DNA of 32,507 nt, from positions 1 through 32,507 of the forward strand of contig DAOTJI010000027.1 in assembly GCA_035448625.1 (NCBI GenBank), read 5' to 3'. Positions 15,597 through 28,019 of the stretch are shown here, piece after piece. A program made the position numbers and the translations under genes. The stretch comes from UBA8904 sp035448625 (GTDB lineage: Bacteria; Desulfobacterota; Syntrophia; Syntrophales; Smithellaceae). The notes beneath the pieces are model-generated. The model saw only the letters and a program-made list of their open reading frames with translations, was not told the origin of the DNA and did no database searches. The first letter of the stretch is position 1; the number at the start of each line of letters is the position of its first letter.

Positions 15597-16202
15597 ATGG
15601 TCTCGAGGTCCTTTAAAAAGCGCACCGGGATACTGATGCTGGCGGCGGTTGTCCTCGCGGCGGCGGTGTTTTACGCGCCCCGGTTTCTGGTGTACTCTTC
15701 CCCCTGTGCCCGGGCGGATACCGTAGTGGTTCTGCTGGGGCCGGTTTTCAACGACCGGGATCGCCATGCCAGGGATTTGATGAATCGGGGGATGGCGGAC
15801 TATCTTGTGATTCCCGCCTACCCGAAGCTCTTCAAGGCGGACGGGGGAAAACTAAGAGCCGTTTTTGTCCCGAAAGATCCGGGCGGCCTCAAAAAAGACG
15901 CAGGAACCCCGCAGCCGCCGTTTTACGAGGATACGCACCTGGAGGTGATCGAGGCGAAAAAAATCATGCGGCAATACGGGCAGACGACGGCGATCTTCGT
16001 AAGCTCCCCCTACCACATGCGGCGCATCCGCATCATGGTCGGCAGGGAGTTCGGGACGCCTGACGGGCATTGCTTTTTGCCGACGCCCTACGAAAAGGCG
16101 CCGCTGAATCCCTGGGAGCTGAAGGCGTCGGACTGGAAAAAAGTGGCCAGAGAATACGTGAAGATCGTGTGGTTTCTGCTGTACTTCCCGTGGGTCCGAT
16201 GA
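15597..16202 (+). CDS. YdcF/SanA/ElyC-type (DUF218) membrane-anchored protein
   Basis: A 201-residue protein with an N-terminal transmembrane segment at about 10-30, followed by a DUF218 domain: DTVVVLLGPVFNDRDRHARD, then EDTHLEVIEAKKIMRQYGQT and IFVSSPYHMRRIRIMVGRE. The SSPYHMRR segment and the Glu-Asp-Thr motif are hallmarks of the ElyC/SanA/YdcF family, which acts in envelope or peptidoglycan precursor biology in enteric bacteria; the biochemical activity is poorly known. It is the last plus-strand gene before the convergent rpoH, with only 6 bases between the stop codons and no clear terminator. Confidence 0.8.
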   Translation: MVSRSFKKRTGILMLAAVVLAAAVFYAPRFLVYSSPCARADTVVVLLGPVFNDRDRHARDLMNRGMADYLVIPAYPKLFKADGGKLRAVFVPKDPGGLKKDAGTPQPPFYEDTHLEVIEAKKIMRQYGQTTAIFVSSPYHMRRIRIMVGREFGTPDGHCFLPTPYEKAPLNPWELKASDWKKVAREYVKIVWFLLYFPWVR

Positions 16203-16208
16203 AGAGGC

Positions 16209-17054
16209 TTACAGGTCTTCTTTGAGATACGGCAGGGCCAACTGAACCTTTTTAAGCGCCTGTTTTTCAATCTGGCGGGCGCGTTCGCGGGTGATGTTGT
16301 ATTTGTCTCCGATTTCCTGCAGGGTCAGCGGATCGTCCGCCATGACGCGGTGCTGAATGATGTAGCTTTCCCGTTCGTTGAGTGTGGCCAGGGCACCGGC
16401 GATATGCCGTTTGACCAGGCTTCGCTCTTCATGCTTGATCAGGGAAACTTCCTGGTCATCCCCGTCGTGAGTCAGAAAGTCCAGATGGGACGTGTCGCCG
16501 TCTTCGTTGATGAGTTCGTTGAGCGACAGGTCGCGCGCGCCCATCCGCAGGTCCATTTCCGCGACCTCCGAGCCCTTGACGCCCAGTGAATCGGCGATCT
16601 CACTGAATTCGGGATTCTTCTTCGAAATCGTTTCCAGCTGTTTCCGGGCCTGGCTCAGTTTGAAGAAAAGCTTTCGCTGCGCCTGCGTGGTTCCGATCTT
16701 GACGATGCTCCAGGATTTGATCAGGTAGTTCTGGATATATGCGCGGATCCACCACACCGCATAGGAGATCAGACGGTACCCTTTCTCCGGGTCGAATTTC
16801 TTGACGGCGTGAATCAGCCCGATGTTGCCTTCCTGGATGAGATCGGCCAGCTTGAATCCATAGTTGCGGTATTCATGGGCGATTTTCACGACAAACCGCA
16901 AATTGGAAACGATCAGCTTTTCCGCCGCTTCCATGTCGTTGTCCTTTTTCAGGCGCATGGCCAGCTTGAATTCTTCCTCGGCGGTCAAAAGGGGGAAGCG
17001 GTTGATCTCTGCGATGTATAAGTCCAGAGTGCCGGTAACGACGGGTAATTTCAA
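16209..17054 (-). CDS. rpoH: RNA polymerase sigma-32-type factor RpoH, TTG start
   Basis: A 281-residue sigma-70-family factor with regions 1.2, 2, 3 and 4. Region 2 is LADLIQEGNIGLIHAVKKFD and YAVWWIRAYIQNYLIKSWS. The RpoH box QRKLFFKL (about 126-133) identifies it as the heat-shock class. Region 4.2 has LTLQEIGDKYNITRERARQI. The start I choose is TTG at 17054, because GAGGAGG ends 8 bases upstream, the length then matches RpoH (about 284), and a good promoter sits at 17091-17119. An ATG at 17162 lies upstream of that promoter and would add 36 unrelated residues. It is divergent from the diadenylate cyclase-clpB genes, sharing an 85-base control region. Regulation by an RNA thermosensor as in Escherichia coli cannot be claimed from this short leader. 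Confidence 0.93.
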   Translation of the reverse strand: MKLPVVTGTLDLYIAEINRFPLLTAEEEFKLAMRLKKDNDMEAAEKLIVSNLRFVVKIAHEYRNYGFKLADLIQEGNIGLIHAVKKFDPEKGYRLISYAVWWIRAYIQNYLIKSWSIVKIGTTQAQRKLFFKLSQARKQLETISKKNPEFSEIADSLGVKGSEVAEMDLRMGARDLSLNELINEDGDTSHLDFLTHDGDDQEVSLIKHEERSLVKRHIAGALATLNERESYIIQHRVMADDPLTLQEIGDKYNITRERARQIEKQALKKVQLALPYLKEDL

Positions 17055-17090
17055 CGTGCGGGCCTCCTCGGTCAATAAAACCTGACTTGG

Positions 17091-17119
17091 TAGATACCGA
17101 AGAGTGAATTTGCGGTCAA
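17091..17119 (-). promoter_or_regulatory. Sigma-70-like promoter of rpoH
   Basis: On the minus strand TTGACC (17119-17114) and TATCTA (17096-17091) are exactly 17 bases apart. The transcript would start near 17084, giving a leader of about 30 bases that contains GAGGAGG and then the TTG start. The vegetative-type sequence, not the CTTGAAA / CCCCAT pattern of heat-shock promoters, suggests basal housekeeping transcription of rpoH. Confidence 0.7.
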
Positions 17120-17131
17120 GCAAATATTTCC

Positions 17132-17141
17132 GGCGGCCGCC
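17132..17141. promoter_or_regulatory. Palindrome between divergent -35 boxes
   Basis: GGCGGCCGCC is a perfect 10-base palindrome placed centrally between the -35 boxes of the rpoH and diadenylate cyclase promoters (17119 and 17148). Its position would suit an operator acting on both promoters. A GC-rich palindrome this short can easily occur by chance in this genome, so I hold it weakly. Confidence 0.25.
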
Positions 17142-17147
17142 CGTGTC

Positions 17148-17176
17148 TTGACAGGCGGGCATCCAATGCTTATTCT
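17148..17176 (+). promoter_or_regulatory. Strong sigma-70-like promoter of the diadenylate cyclase-clpB genes
   Basis: TTGACA at 17148-17153 is a perfect -35, and TATTCT at 17171-17176 a good -10, with the ideal 17-base spacing. Transcription would begin near 17183, only 15-21 bases ahead of the two candidate ATG codons. Because just 13 bases separate the cyclase gene from clpB, this promoter probably serves both. No heat-shock sigma consensus is apparent next to it. Confidence 0.75.
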
Positions 17177-17197
17177 AGCGTAAAAACAGACCCGGGA

Positions 17198-18076
17198 ATG
17201 GATATGAAATCCGTAAACAAGACGATGATCGAAACGGCCATCAAACTGGCGAAAGGCGTTAAAGCGGGCTGCGTTCTGGTCTGCGTGGATGTCCGCGGAG
17301 AGCTGTCCGAGCTTTCCGAAGAAGAGAGAAAATCGGTCCGGTTCGTTCTCGTTTTGGGAGAGTCCGAGGAATTGCCGGAGAAGCTGCTGCCGGCGGCGAA
17401 GAAACTGGACATTCCCGACGTGAATCTGACCCGCGTCGGAAAGATCAAGATCGCGATCGCCAAGGGCATCGTCTCCGGACTGTTCAAAAAGGGCGACAAG
17501 GTTGTCTGCCTGTCCGGCGTGCCGAAATTCGGATATGCCGACAGCATCTTTTTCATCGACGTGGGGCGCGAGTTCGAGATTCTGACGTCCGACGACATCA
17601 GCGACGTCGTGGAGGCCGTGCGTCCCGAGGTGTTCAACGCCGTTTTGAATATCGCCTGCGAGCTGGCGGCCCAGGGGCGAGAAAGCCGGAAGGTCGGAAC
17701 GATTTTCGTGCTCGGAGACGATGAGAAGGTCATGCAGCTTTCGAGGCAGATGATCATCAACCCGTTCAAGGGATATTCCGAGGAGCAGCGCAACATTCTG
17801 AACCCGGAGCTGGAGGAAACCATCAAGGAGCTTTCCGCCATCGACGGCGCCTTCGTGATCAAGTCCGACGGCGTGATTGTCACAGCGGGACGCCATTTGA
17901 GCGCGGCCCTGGACAGTCGGGACTTCCCATCGGGCCTGGGGAGCCGCCACATCGCGGCGGCGGGCATCACCAGCGTGACCCGCGCGGTGGCGATGGTGAT
18001 TTCCCAGTCCTCGGGAAATGTCAGCGTCTTCAAAAACGGGAAGCTCTTCGTGACCATTGAAAAACCCGTGGAGTAG
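17198..18076 (+). CDS. Probable diadenylate (c-di-AMP) cyclase with pyruvate-kinase-C-like N-domain
   Basis: A 292-residue protein in two parts. Residues about 1-140 resemble the C-terminal domain of pyruvate kinase (TAIKLAKGVKAGCVLVCVDV; GDKVVCLSGVPKFGYADSIF). Residues about 165-292 are a DisA-type DAC domain: DGA at 216-218 in AIDGAFVIKSDGVIVTAGRH, then GLGSRHIAAAGITSVTRAVA and SGNVSVFKNGKLF. This domain order is, as I recall, that of archaeal DacZ enzymes, which make cyclic di-AMP from two ATP. The DGA motif is intact, but the usual RHR is Arg250-His251-Ile252, so activity is likely but not certain. No DNA-binding HhH domain of true DisA and no membrane helix are present. A second ATG at 17204 has better spacing from GGGA and may be the true start. 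It lies between rpoH (divergent) and clpB (13 bases downstream). Confidence 0.8.
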   Translation: MDMKSVNKTMIETAIKLAKGVKAGCVLVCVDVRGELSELSEEERKSVRFVLVLGESEELPEKLLPAAKKLDIPDVNLTRVGKIKIAIAKGIVSGLFKKGDKVVCLSGVPKFGYADSIFFIDVGREFEILTSDDISDVVEAVRPEVFNAVLNIACELAAQGRESRKVGTIFVLGDDEKVMQLSRQMIINPFKGYSEEQRNILNPELEETIKELSAIDGAFVIKSDGVIVTAGRHLSAALDSRDFPSGLGSRHIAAAGITSVTRAVAMVISQSSGNVSVFKNGKLFVTIEKPVE

Positions 18077-18089
18077 AAAGAGGAATGCC

Positions 18090-20675
<2,586 letters not shown>

Positions 20676-20679
20676 GAAT

Positions 20680-20714
20680 GGCTGAGGACAGAAGGCTGAA
20701 GACTGAAGGATAAA
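20680..20714 (+). repeat. Degenerate 7-base tandem repeat, consensus GGCTGAA
   Basis: Five successive heptamers start at 20680, 20687, 20694, 20701 and 20708. The consensus is G(G/A)CTGAA, the third and fourth units are closest to it, and the last is degenerate. The stretch fills most of the 55-base gap between the clpB stop and the DUF1844 gene and ends just before the ribosome-binding site AGGGGGG. It looks like a simple-sequence intergenic repeat; I can assign no function. Confidence 0.6.
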
Positions 20715-20730
20715 ATGCAGGGGGGAATTT

Positions 20731-21126
20731 ATGGCAGAAGAGACAAGAGGGGACGGATTTGTCATAAAGGACAGGCGTTTTTCGGAAGAGGCGGACGCAA
20801 AAGCAACAGAGGAACCGGCGTTCGTAAAAGCGGAGGAACCGAAAGGGAAGGCCGGTAAATCTTCAGCGGAACCGGCGGATTATCCCCCCGTCAATTTCAC
20901 GAACTTTGTCATCTCGCTTTCCACGTCCGCTCTGTTTCATTTCGGGGATTTCCCGGAGGTTGAAGGAGGAAAAGCCGAAAAGAATCTTCCAGCCGCCAAG
21001 CAGACCATCGATATTCTGGACATGCTGCATGAAAAGACCAGAGGCAATCTCGACGCCAATGAAACCAATCTGATCCAGGGCGTGCTCTACGAGTTGAAAA
21101 TGCGCTATGTCAAAGAAAAAGGCTGA
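20731..21126 (+). CDS. DUF1844 domain protein
   Basis: A 131-residue acidic protein. The first 50 residues are low-complexity and charged (Glu, Lys, Ala). The C-terminal half is the DUF1844 domain, recognised from VNFTNFVISLSTSALFHFGD, AKQTIDILDMLHEKTRGNLD and LIQGVLYELKMRYVK. The family is common in deltaproteobacteria and related groups and has no known activity. The 3' end overlaps ispE by 20 bases in another frame, so translation is coupled to it. A very strong AGGGGGGAA ribosome-binding site precedes the start. Confidence 0.82.
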   Translation: MAEETRGDGFVIKDRRFSEEADAKATEEPAFVKAEEPKGKAGKSSAEPADYPPVNFTNFVISLSTSALFHFGDFPEVEGGKAEKNLPAAKQTIDILDMLHEKTRGNLDANETNLIQGVLYELKMRYVKEKG

Positions 21127-21967
21127 AACGCGACGGTTGGCGCCCGCCAAAATCAACCTTTTTCTGCGCATTTTGCGCAAACGGCCGGACGGCTACCATG
21201 ATCTGGCTTCGGTCATGCAGCAGATCTCCCTTTACGATGAATTGACCTTTTCCCTCCGAACGGAGGGAATTGCTCTTTCCTGCCCCGACACCGACCTTCC
21301 TGCGGATGACACAAACCTGGTGGTTCGGGCGGCCCGGTCTCTTTTTGAACATACCGGTTATTCAGGCGGAGTCGCGGTCACTCTTGCCAAGCGGATTCCC
21401 ACGGCCGCCGGTCTGGGAGGGGGCAGTTCGGACGCGGCGACGACGTTGATGGCTTTAAATGACTTATGTTCACTGAACGTGAGTCAAACTGAATTGATAA
21501 AAATCGGAGCGAAGCTGGGAGCGGACGTCCCTTTTTTTATTTTCGGCCCCACGGCATTTGCGACCGGAATCGGCGACCGGCTTCAGGCGCTGGAAAATGC
21601 GCCAAAATTCAGTATGGTTTTAATCAACCCCCCTTTTCCCCTTTCCACAAAAACGGTTTACGAAAAGCTGAATTTCACGTTGACAAAAAAAGAAAATAAT
21701 TATAGCATTCCGCGATTTTACGCACTGGGTGATGTAATTCGGGAATTGCATAATGATTTAGAAGCTGTATCGATGAGTCTGCATCCCGAATTGGCGGATT
21801 ATAAAAAATTGCTGATCAACGAAGGCGCCCTGGGTGCATTGATGTCGGGCAGCGGTCCCACGCTATTTGGCCTTTTTGCCGATGAATCGTCGGCCCGGGC
21901 GGCGCGGGAAGCCATTGTGAAAAAAGTTTCCGGAGACTGTCGCGTTTTCTTTGCCCAATCACTCTAG
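21107..21967 (+). CDS. ispE: 4-diphosphocytidyl-2-C-methyl-D-erythritol kinase
   Basis: A 286-residue GHMP kinase of the non-mevalonate isoprenoid pathway, phosphorylating the 2-hydroxyl of CDP-methylerythritol with ATP. LAPAKINLFLRI (Lys15), the ATP-binding glycine loop PTAAGLGGGSSDAAT (about 97-111), KLGADVPFFIFG with the catalytic Asp, and the C-terminal GALMSGSGPTLFGLF motif are all present. It starts within the DUF1844 gene. An AT-rich patch at 21680-21730 inside the gene contains promoter-like elements that could serve the tRNA-Gln and prs genes downstream. Confidence 0.96.
   Translation: MSKKKAETRRLAPAKINLFLRILRKRPDGYHDLASVMQQISLYDELTFSLRTEGIALSCPDTDLPADDTNLVVRAARSLFEHTGYSGGVAVTLAKRIPTAAGLGGGSSDAATTLMALNDLCSLNVSQTELIKIGAKLGADVPFFIFGPTAFATGIGDRLQALENAPKFSMVLINPPFPLSTKTVYEKLNFTLTKKENNYSIPRFYALGDVIRELHNDLEAVSMSLHPELADYKKLLINEGALGALMSGSGPTLFGLFADESSARAAREAIVKKVSGDCRVFFAQSL
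21680..21708 (+). promoter_or_regulatory. Possible internal promoter within ispE
   Basis: A perfect TTGACA (21680-21685) is followed in an A-rich tract by TATAGC (15-base spacing, 21701-21706) or TAGCAT (17-base spacing, 21703-21708). The local base composition departs sharply from the surrounding GC-rich coding sequence. It lies about 320 bases before tRNA-Gln, so it may give extra transcription of tRNA-Gln, prs and rplY; without transcript data this is tentative. Confidence 0.35.
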
Positions 21968-22027
21968 GGTAAATACGAATTCTCCCCTGACGAATGACTG
22001 CCCGGTTGAATTTGAAAAGGAAGACGG

Positions 22028-22102
22028 TGGGGCGTCGTCAAGCGGTAAGACACAGGATTTTGGTTCCTGCATTCGGAGGTTCGAATCCTCCCGCCCCAGC
22101 CA
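22028..22102 (+). tRNA. tRNA-Gln (TTG anticodon), CCA encoded
   Basis: The acceptor stem TGGGGCG (22028-22034) pairs with CGCCCCA (22092-22098), discriminator G at 22099 and genomic CCA at 22100-22102. The anticodon arm is CAGGA / TTTTGGT / TCCTG, giving anticodon TTG for Gln codons CAA and CAG. The T arm GGAGG-TTCGAAT-CCTCC and a short D arm with GTCAAGCGGTAAGAC complete a 72-base cloverleaf plus CCA. It lies between ispE and prs and has no terminator after it, so it probably matures from a longer mRNA-containing transcript. Confidence 0.97.
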
Positions 22103-22127
22103 GAAAAGCTTGTGGAGAAATACTTAA

Positions 22128-23069
22128 ATGCTAGAAAGAATTAGGGTATTTACCGGAAACGCCAACAGGGAGCTTGCCCGGAAAATCTGTGAAAGACTGG
22201 GGGTCCCGCTGGGCAATGCCAACGTTACCACGTTCAGCGACGGCGAAACCCGCGTGGAGATTGATGAAAATGTGCGCGGTATGGATGTTTTCATCATCCA
22301 GTCCACCTGTACGCCGGTGAACGTCACCCTGATGGAGCTGCTCATCATGATCGACGCGATGAAAAGAGCGTCCGCAGACCGAATCACCGCCGTCGTTCCC
22401 TATTACGGATATGCGAGACAAGACCGGAAAGTAGCCCCCCGCGCGCCTATTTCGGCCAAGCTGGTTGCGGATCTGATTACGACGGCCGGCGCCAACCGTC
22501 TTTTGTCCATGGATCTGCACGCCGGTCAGATTCAGGGCTTCTTCAATATTCCCGTGGACAATCTCTTTGCTACACCGGTTTTGATCGATTATATGAAGAA
22601 AAATTACACGGATGACACCGTAGTGGTTTCTCCGGACACCGGCGGCGTGGAGCGGGCCCGGGCGTTCGGCAAAAGGCTGGGCGCCTCTCTGGCGATCATC
22701 GACAAACGAAGGGAAGGCCCCAATGAGGCCCAGGTGATGAATATTATCGGCAACATCGAGGGGAAAAGAGTCATTATCTTGGACGATATGGTCGATACGG
22801 CGGGAACCGTCGTTCAGGCGGCCAAAGCGCTGGCCGACGCGGGTGCCCTGGAAGTCTCCGTCTGCTGCACACACCCGGTGTTGTCCGGTCCGGCCATCGA
22901 TCGCATCGAGAAATCCGGGATCAAGGAGTTTATCGTGACGGACACGATTCCGTTGAGCGAAAAGGCGGCCGGATGCGATCGAATCAAGATTTTGTCGGTG
23001 TCCGGTCTCCTGTCGGAAGCGGTGCGCCGCATTTATTACAACGATTCAGTGAGTTCACTATTTATTTAG
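22128..23069 (+). CDS. prs: Ribose-phosphate pyrophosphokinase (PRPP synthetase)
   Basis: A 313-residue class I PRPP synthetase converting ribose-5-phosphate and ATP into PRPP for nucleotide, His and Trp synthesis. The N-domain begins RVFTGNANRELARKICERLG with FSDGET. The catalytic flexible region YYGYARQDRK, the metal/ATP site DLHAGQIQGFF, the pyrophosphate loop SPDTGG and the PRPP signature VIILDDMVDTAGT are intact. It follows tRNA-Gln by 25 bases and precedes rplY by 14, as in many related genomes. Confidence 0.97.
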   Translation: MLERIRVFTGNANRELARKICERLGVPLGNANVTTFSDGETRVEIDENVRGMDVFIIQSTCTPVNVTLMELLIMIDAMKRASADRITAVVPYYGYARQDRKVAPRAPISAKLVADLITTAGANRLLSMDLHAGQIQGFFNIPVDNLFATPVLIDYMKKNYTDDTVVVSPDTGGVERARAFGKRLGASLAIIDKRREGPNEAQVMNIIGNIEGKRVIILDDMVDTAGTVVQAAKALADAGALEVSVCCTHPVLSGPAIDRIEKSGIKEFIVTDTIPLSEKAAGCDRIKILSVSGLLSEAVRRIYYNDSVSSLFI

Positions 23070-23083
23070 GAGGAGAGGGGTAA

Positions 23084-23755
23084 ATGGAAATAACCGATTT
23101 AGCGGCCCAGGTCCGTAAAGAACACAAGAAGGGCCCTGCCCGAAGGCTGCGGCAGCAGGGACTTGTGCCCGCCATTTTTTACGGCAAAGCCACGGGGAAT
23201 ATTCCGCTGGCCGTGAAAAGCAACGACCTGTTCCGGCTGCATAAGGAAAAGAAAGACCATGCTTTTATCAAGCTGATCATCGACGACGGCGGAAAGAAGA
23301 TCGAAAAGCTTTCCCTGATCAAGGAACTGCAGACCCAGCCGCTGAGCGGGAAATTCTACCACGCGGATTTTTATGAAGTGGACATGACCAAGAAGCTGGC
23401 TTTTAACGTTGATCTGAACTTTACGGGCAAAGCCATCGGCGTGGAAAACGGCGGCGAACTTCAGCACATCAAGAGAGACGTCAAAGTGCTGTGTCTGCCG
23501 ACCGATTTGCCCGATCACATCGACGTTGATATTTCGGCTCTTGAGATCGGCCATTCGCTGAAAGTGAAAGATATCGTCATTCCTGATGGTTTGACCCATC
23601 TGGATCCTCCGGATGCCGCCGTTGTGGCGGTTGCCGCCGTCCGGGTAGCCAAAGTGGAGGCCGCCGAGGAGGCGCCGGCGGAGGGTGCTGAACCCGCGGA
23701 AGGCGCGACGGCCGCCGCGGAACCGGCAAAAGAGGAGAAGAAGGAAAAGAAGTAA
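23084..23755 (+). CDS. rplY: 50S ribosomal protein L25 (long CTC/TL5 form)
   Basis: A 223-residue 5S-rRNA-binding ribosomal protein of the two-domain CTC type. The N-terminal L25 domain (about 1-95, RKEHKKGPARRLRQQGLVPA, FYGKATGNIPL) is followed by the C-terminal TL5 beta domain (about 100-185, HADFYEVDMTKKLAFNVDLN, DLPDHIDVDISALEIGHSLK). The tail after about 190 is an Ala/Glu/Lys-rich low-complexity extension. The start has a strong AGGAGAGGGG ribosome-binding site. It is followed by pth, the common neighbour. Confidence 0.95.
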   Translation: MEITDLAAQVRKEHKKGPARRLRQQGLVPAIFYGKATGNIPLAVKSNDLFRLHKEKKDHAFIKLIIDDGGKKIEKLSLIKELQTQPLSGKFYHADFYEVDMTKKLAFNVDLNFTGKAIGVENGGELQHIKRDVKVLCLPTDLPDHIDVDISALEIGHSLKVKDIVIPDGLTHLDPPDAAVVAVAAVRVAKVEAAEEAPAEGAEPAEGATAAAEPAKEEKKEKK

Positions 23756-23839
23756 GACGCCGGGAGAATGATGCGGGAGATCATGCGTCTCTTCAGTTTT
23801 GGAAAAAATCTTTTGAGTTTTCAAAAAGAGAGGGGACAA

Positions 23840-24433
23840 ATGGTTTATCTGGTCATCGGGCTGGGCAACCCGGGGAAGCGCTATGAGTCCACCCGGCACA
23901 ATGTCGGCTTCATGGTGGTAGAGAAGCTGGCCGACCGGTGGAAAATAGAGTTAAAACATAATAGTTTCAATGCTCTATGGGGAAAAGGGGGCGTGGACGG
24001 GAAATCGGTTCTGCTGGCCAAGCCCCAGACATTCATGAATTTGAGTGGTACTGCCGCCAGGCGGTTGCAGTCGTTCTTTAAAACGGATATCAGCCGTCTC
24101 ATCGTTATTCACGATGATCTCGATCTGCCTTTCGGCTCTATTCGGATGAAGGCAGGCGGGGGAACTGCCGGTCATAAAGGATTGGCATCTATCGAGTCTG
24201 ACTTGGGATCTTCGGATTTTATTCGGGTGAGATTGGGGATCGGCAAACCAGTTGACAAATCCCGAATTGAAGGTTATGTCTTGGAACCTTTCCGGAAGGA
24301 GGATCAGGTCGTTCTGCAGCAGGTGATTGAGCGGGCGGCCGATGCGAGTGCTGAAATTGTTTTAAACGGTCTGCAGAAAGCCATCGGCAAGTATCAGACA
24401 AAAAATATGAATTTTCTAAAAAAGGAGGATTAG
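23840..24433 (+). CDS. pth: Peptidyl-tRNA hydrolase
   Basis: A 197-residue enzyme that recycles peptidyl-tRNA released from stalled ribosomes. Conserved residues are visible: Asn10 in GLGNPG, catalytic His20 in STRHNVGF, KPQTFMNLSG, and the HDDLDLPFG segment carrying the catalytic Asp, then GGTAGHKGL. I chose the ATG at 23840, where GLGN lies at the usual distance and GAGGGGA precedes it; an ATG at 23768 would add 24 unrelated residues. It ends 3 bases before the hppA start codon, so the two are probably cotranscribed. Confidence 0.96.
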   Translation: MVYLVIGLGNPGKRYESTRHNVGFMVVEKLADRWKIELKHNSFNALWGKGGVDGKSVLLAKPQTFMNLSGTAARRLQSFFKTDISRLIVIHDDLDLPFGSIRMKAGGGTAGHKGLASIESDLGSSDFIRVRLGIGKPVDKSRIEGYVLEPFRKEDQVVLQQVIERAADASAEIVLNGLQKAIGKYQTKNMNFLKKED

Positions 24434-24436
24434 TTG

Positions 24437-26878
<2,442 letters not shown>

Positions 26879-26900
26879 TTTTGCCTAACCTTTAACCGCA

Positions 26901-26933
26901 AAGGGCGCTCCCCGAAGGGAGCGCCCTTTTTTT
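26901..26933 (+). terminator. Rho-independent terminator after hppA
   Basis: A 12-bp perfect stem AAGGGCGCTCCC / GGGAGCGCCCTT with a CGAA tetraloop is followed by a run of Ts. It lies 22 bases after the hppA stop and only a few bases before the convergent stop of the phosphotriesterase gene at 26937. The opposite strand has only a short T run, so it should work mainly for the plus-strand operon. Confidence 0.95.
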
Positions 26934-26936
26934 CCC

Positions 26937-28019
26937 CTATTTCCCCAGAAATAAATTCTTCGGGTTTTCCACCATCATCGTTTTAATCTGCTCATCCGTT
27001 ACGCCCTGGGCTTTCAGCGCGGGCAGAACATTCTGCGAGATATGATCGATCCGCCAGTTTGCAAAGGCGGGCAGAAATTTTTCAGGCAATACCGTCTGGC
27101 GGCCCAGCCAGACATTCACGGTGTCATGGGAGAGCATGATTTGCTTTGCGTAGCCCTGTTTGCAAAGTTCCGCGATATTTTTTACGTTGACGTCTGTGGG
27201 CGTGATGATGTCCAGTCCGATCCGGTCGAAGGCAATATAGACGCCTTTGGCCAGAATGGCTTTGTGGTATTCAATGTCCCTGGAATTGGAGACGTGGCCG
27301 ATCATGACTTTTTTGGGATTCGCTCCTTCGGCCAGCAACAGTTCCGCCTGCTCCACGCCACCGGTCGGCCCCTCGGTGTGCGTGATGATCGGAACACCCG
27401 TTGCCTTCTGGGCGACGACCACCGCCTTATGCACGGCGGTTTCGTATGCGGACATCTTCGGACCGGAGCCGATCTTGATCACACCCGCCTTGATCCCGGT
27501 TTTGCCGATTCCCTGCGTGATCTCTTTAATAAAAAGTTCCGACATCATCTTTGAAATATCCATGCCCCAGATGGCTTTGGTTGTCCAGTACGCCGGAGAC
27601 CCCTCATGTTCCGTATAGAGGCCCGTGGAGCAGATAATATGGATCTTGGTCTTCAGGGCCAGTTTCTTGTACAGCACGGGATCCCGCCCTCCGACGTCAT
27701 TGGTGGTCGCGTCAATAATGGTCCGGATGCCGTATTTCTGAGCCGCCTTGATGACGGCCAGATCGGTTTTGAAGATCGCTTTGGGATCAGCGGGCGCGAC
27801 GGTATCGTCGGCGAACCAGCCGGGGTAGGCAAACACAAAATGCTCATGCACCAGCGTTGTGCCCAGTTGATCGGGAGCGACCGGCCCGAGGACCGTATTG
27901 ATCATGCCCGGAGGCGTCGGCTTCACCGCCGCATCGGATGACGCGGAAATCAGAAAAAGGGAGATGGACAACAGAAACAACACAAAGACGGAAAGCTTTT
28001 TCTTGTTTCGCTGACACAT
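26937..28019 (-). CDS. Exported phosphotriesterase-family metallohydrolase
   Basis: A 360-residue amidohydrolase-superfamily protein with an N-terminal signal peptide (LSVFVLFLLSISLFLISASS, cleaved near SSDAA). Every metal ligand of the phosphotriesterase family is present: HEH (His58, His60), the carbamylated Lys182 in GVIKIGSG, His214 in THTEG, His242 in GHVSNS and Asp302 in SHDTV. Relatives include phosphotriesterases, lactonases and hydrolases of unknown substrate; with this sequence alone lactonase or ester hydrolase is likelier than organophosphate degradation. Export to the periplasm is unusual for the family. The ribosome-binding site AAAGGAGG is strong. It lies downstream of the dnaB gene group but separated by 82 bases with its own good ribosome-binding site. 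Confidence 0.85.
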   Translation of the reverse strand: MCQRNKKKLSVFVLFLLSISLFLISASSDAAVKPTPPGMINTVLGPVAPDQLGTTLVHEHFVFAYPGWFADDTVAPADPKAIFKTDLAVIKAAQKYGIRTIIDATTNDVGGRDPVLYKKLALKTKIHIICSTGLYTEHEGSPAYWTTKAIWGMDISKMMSELFIKEITQGIGKTGIKAGVIKIGSGPKMSAYETAVHKAVVVAQKATGVPIITHTEGPTGGVEQAELLLAEGANPKKVMIGHVSNSRDIEYHKAILAKGVYIAFDRIGLDIITPTDVNVKNIAELCKQGYAKQIMLSHDTVNVWLGRQTVLPEKFLPAFANWRIDHISQNVLPALKAQGVTDEQIKTMMVENPKNLFLGK

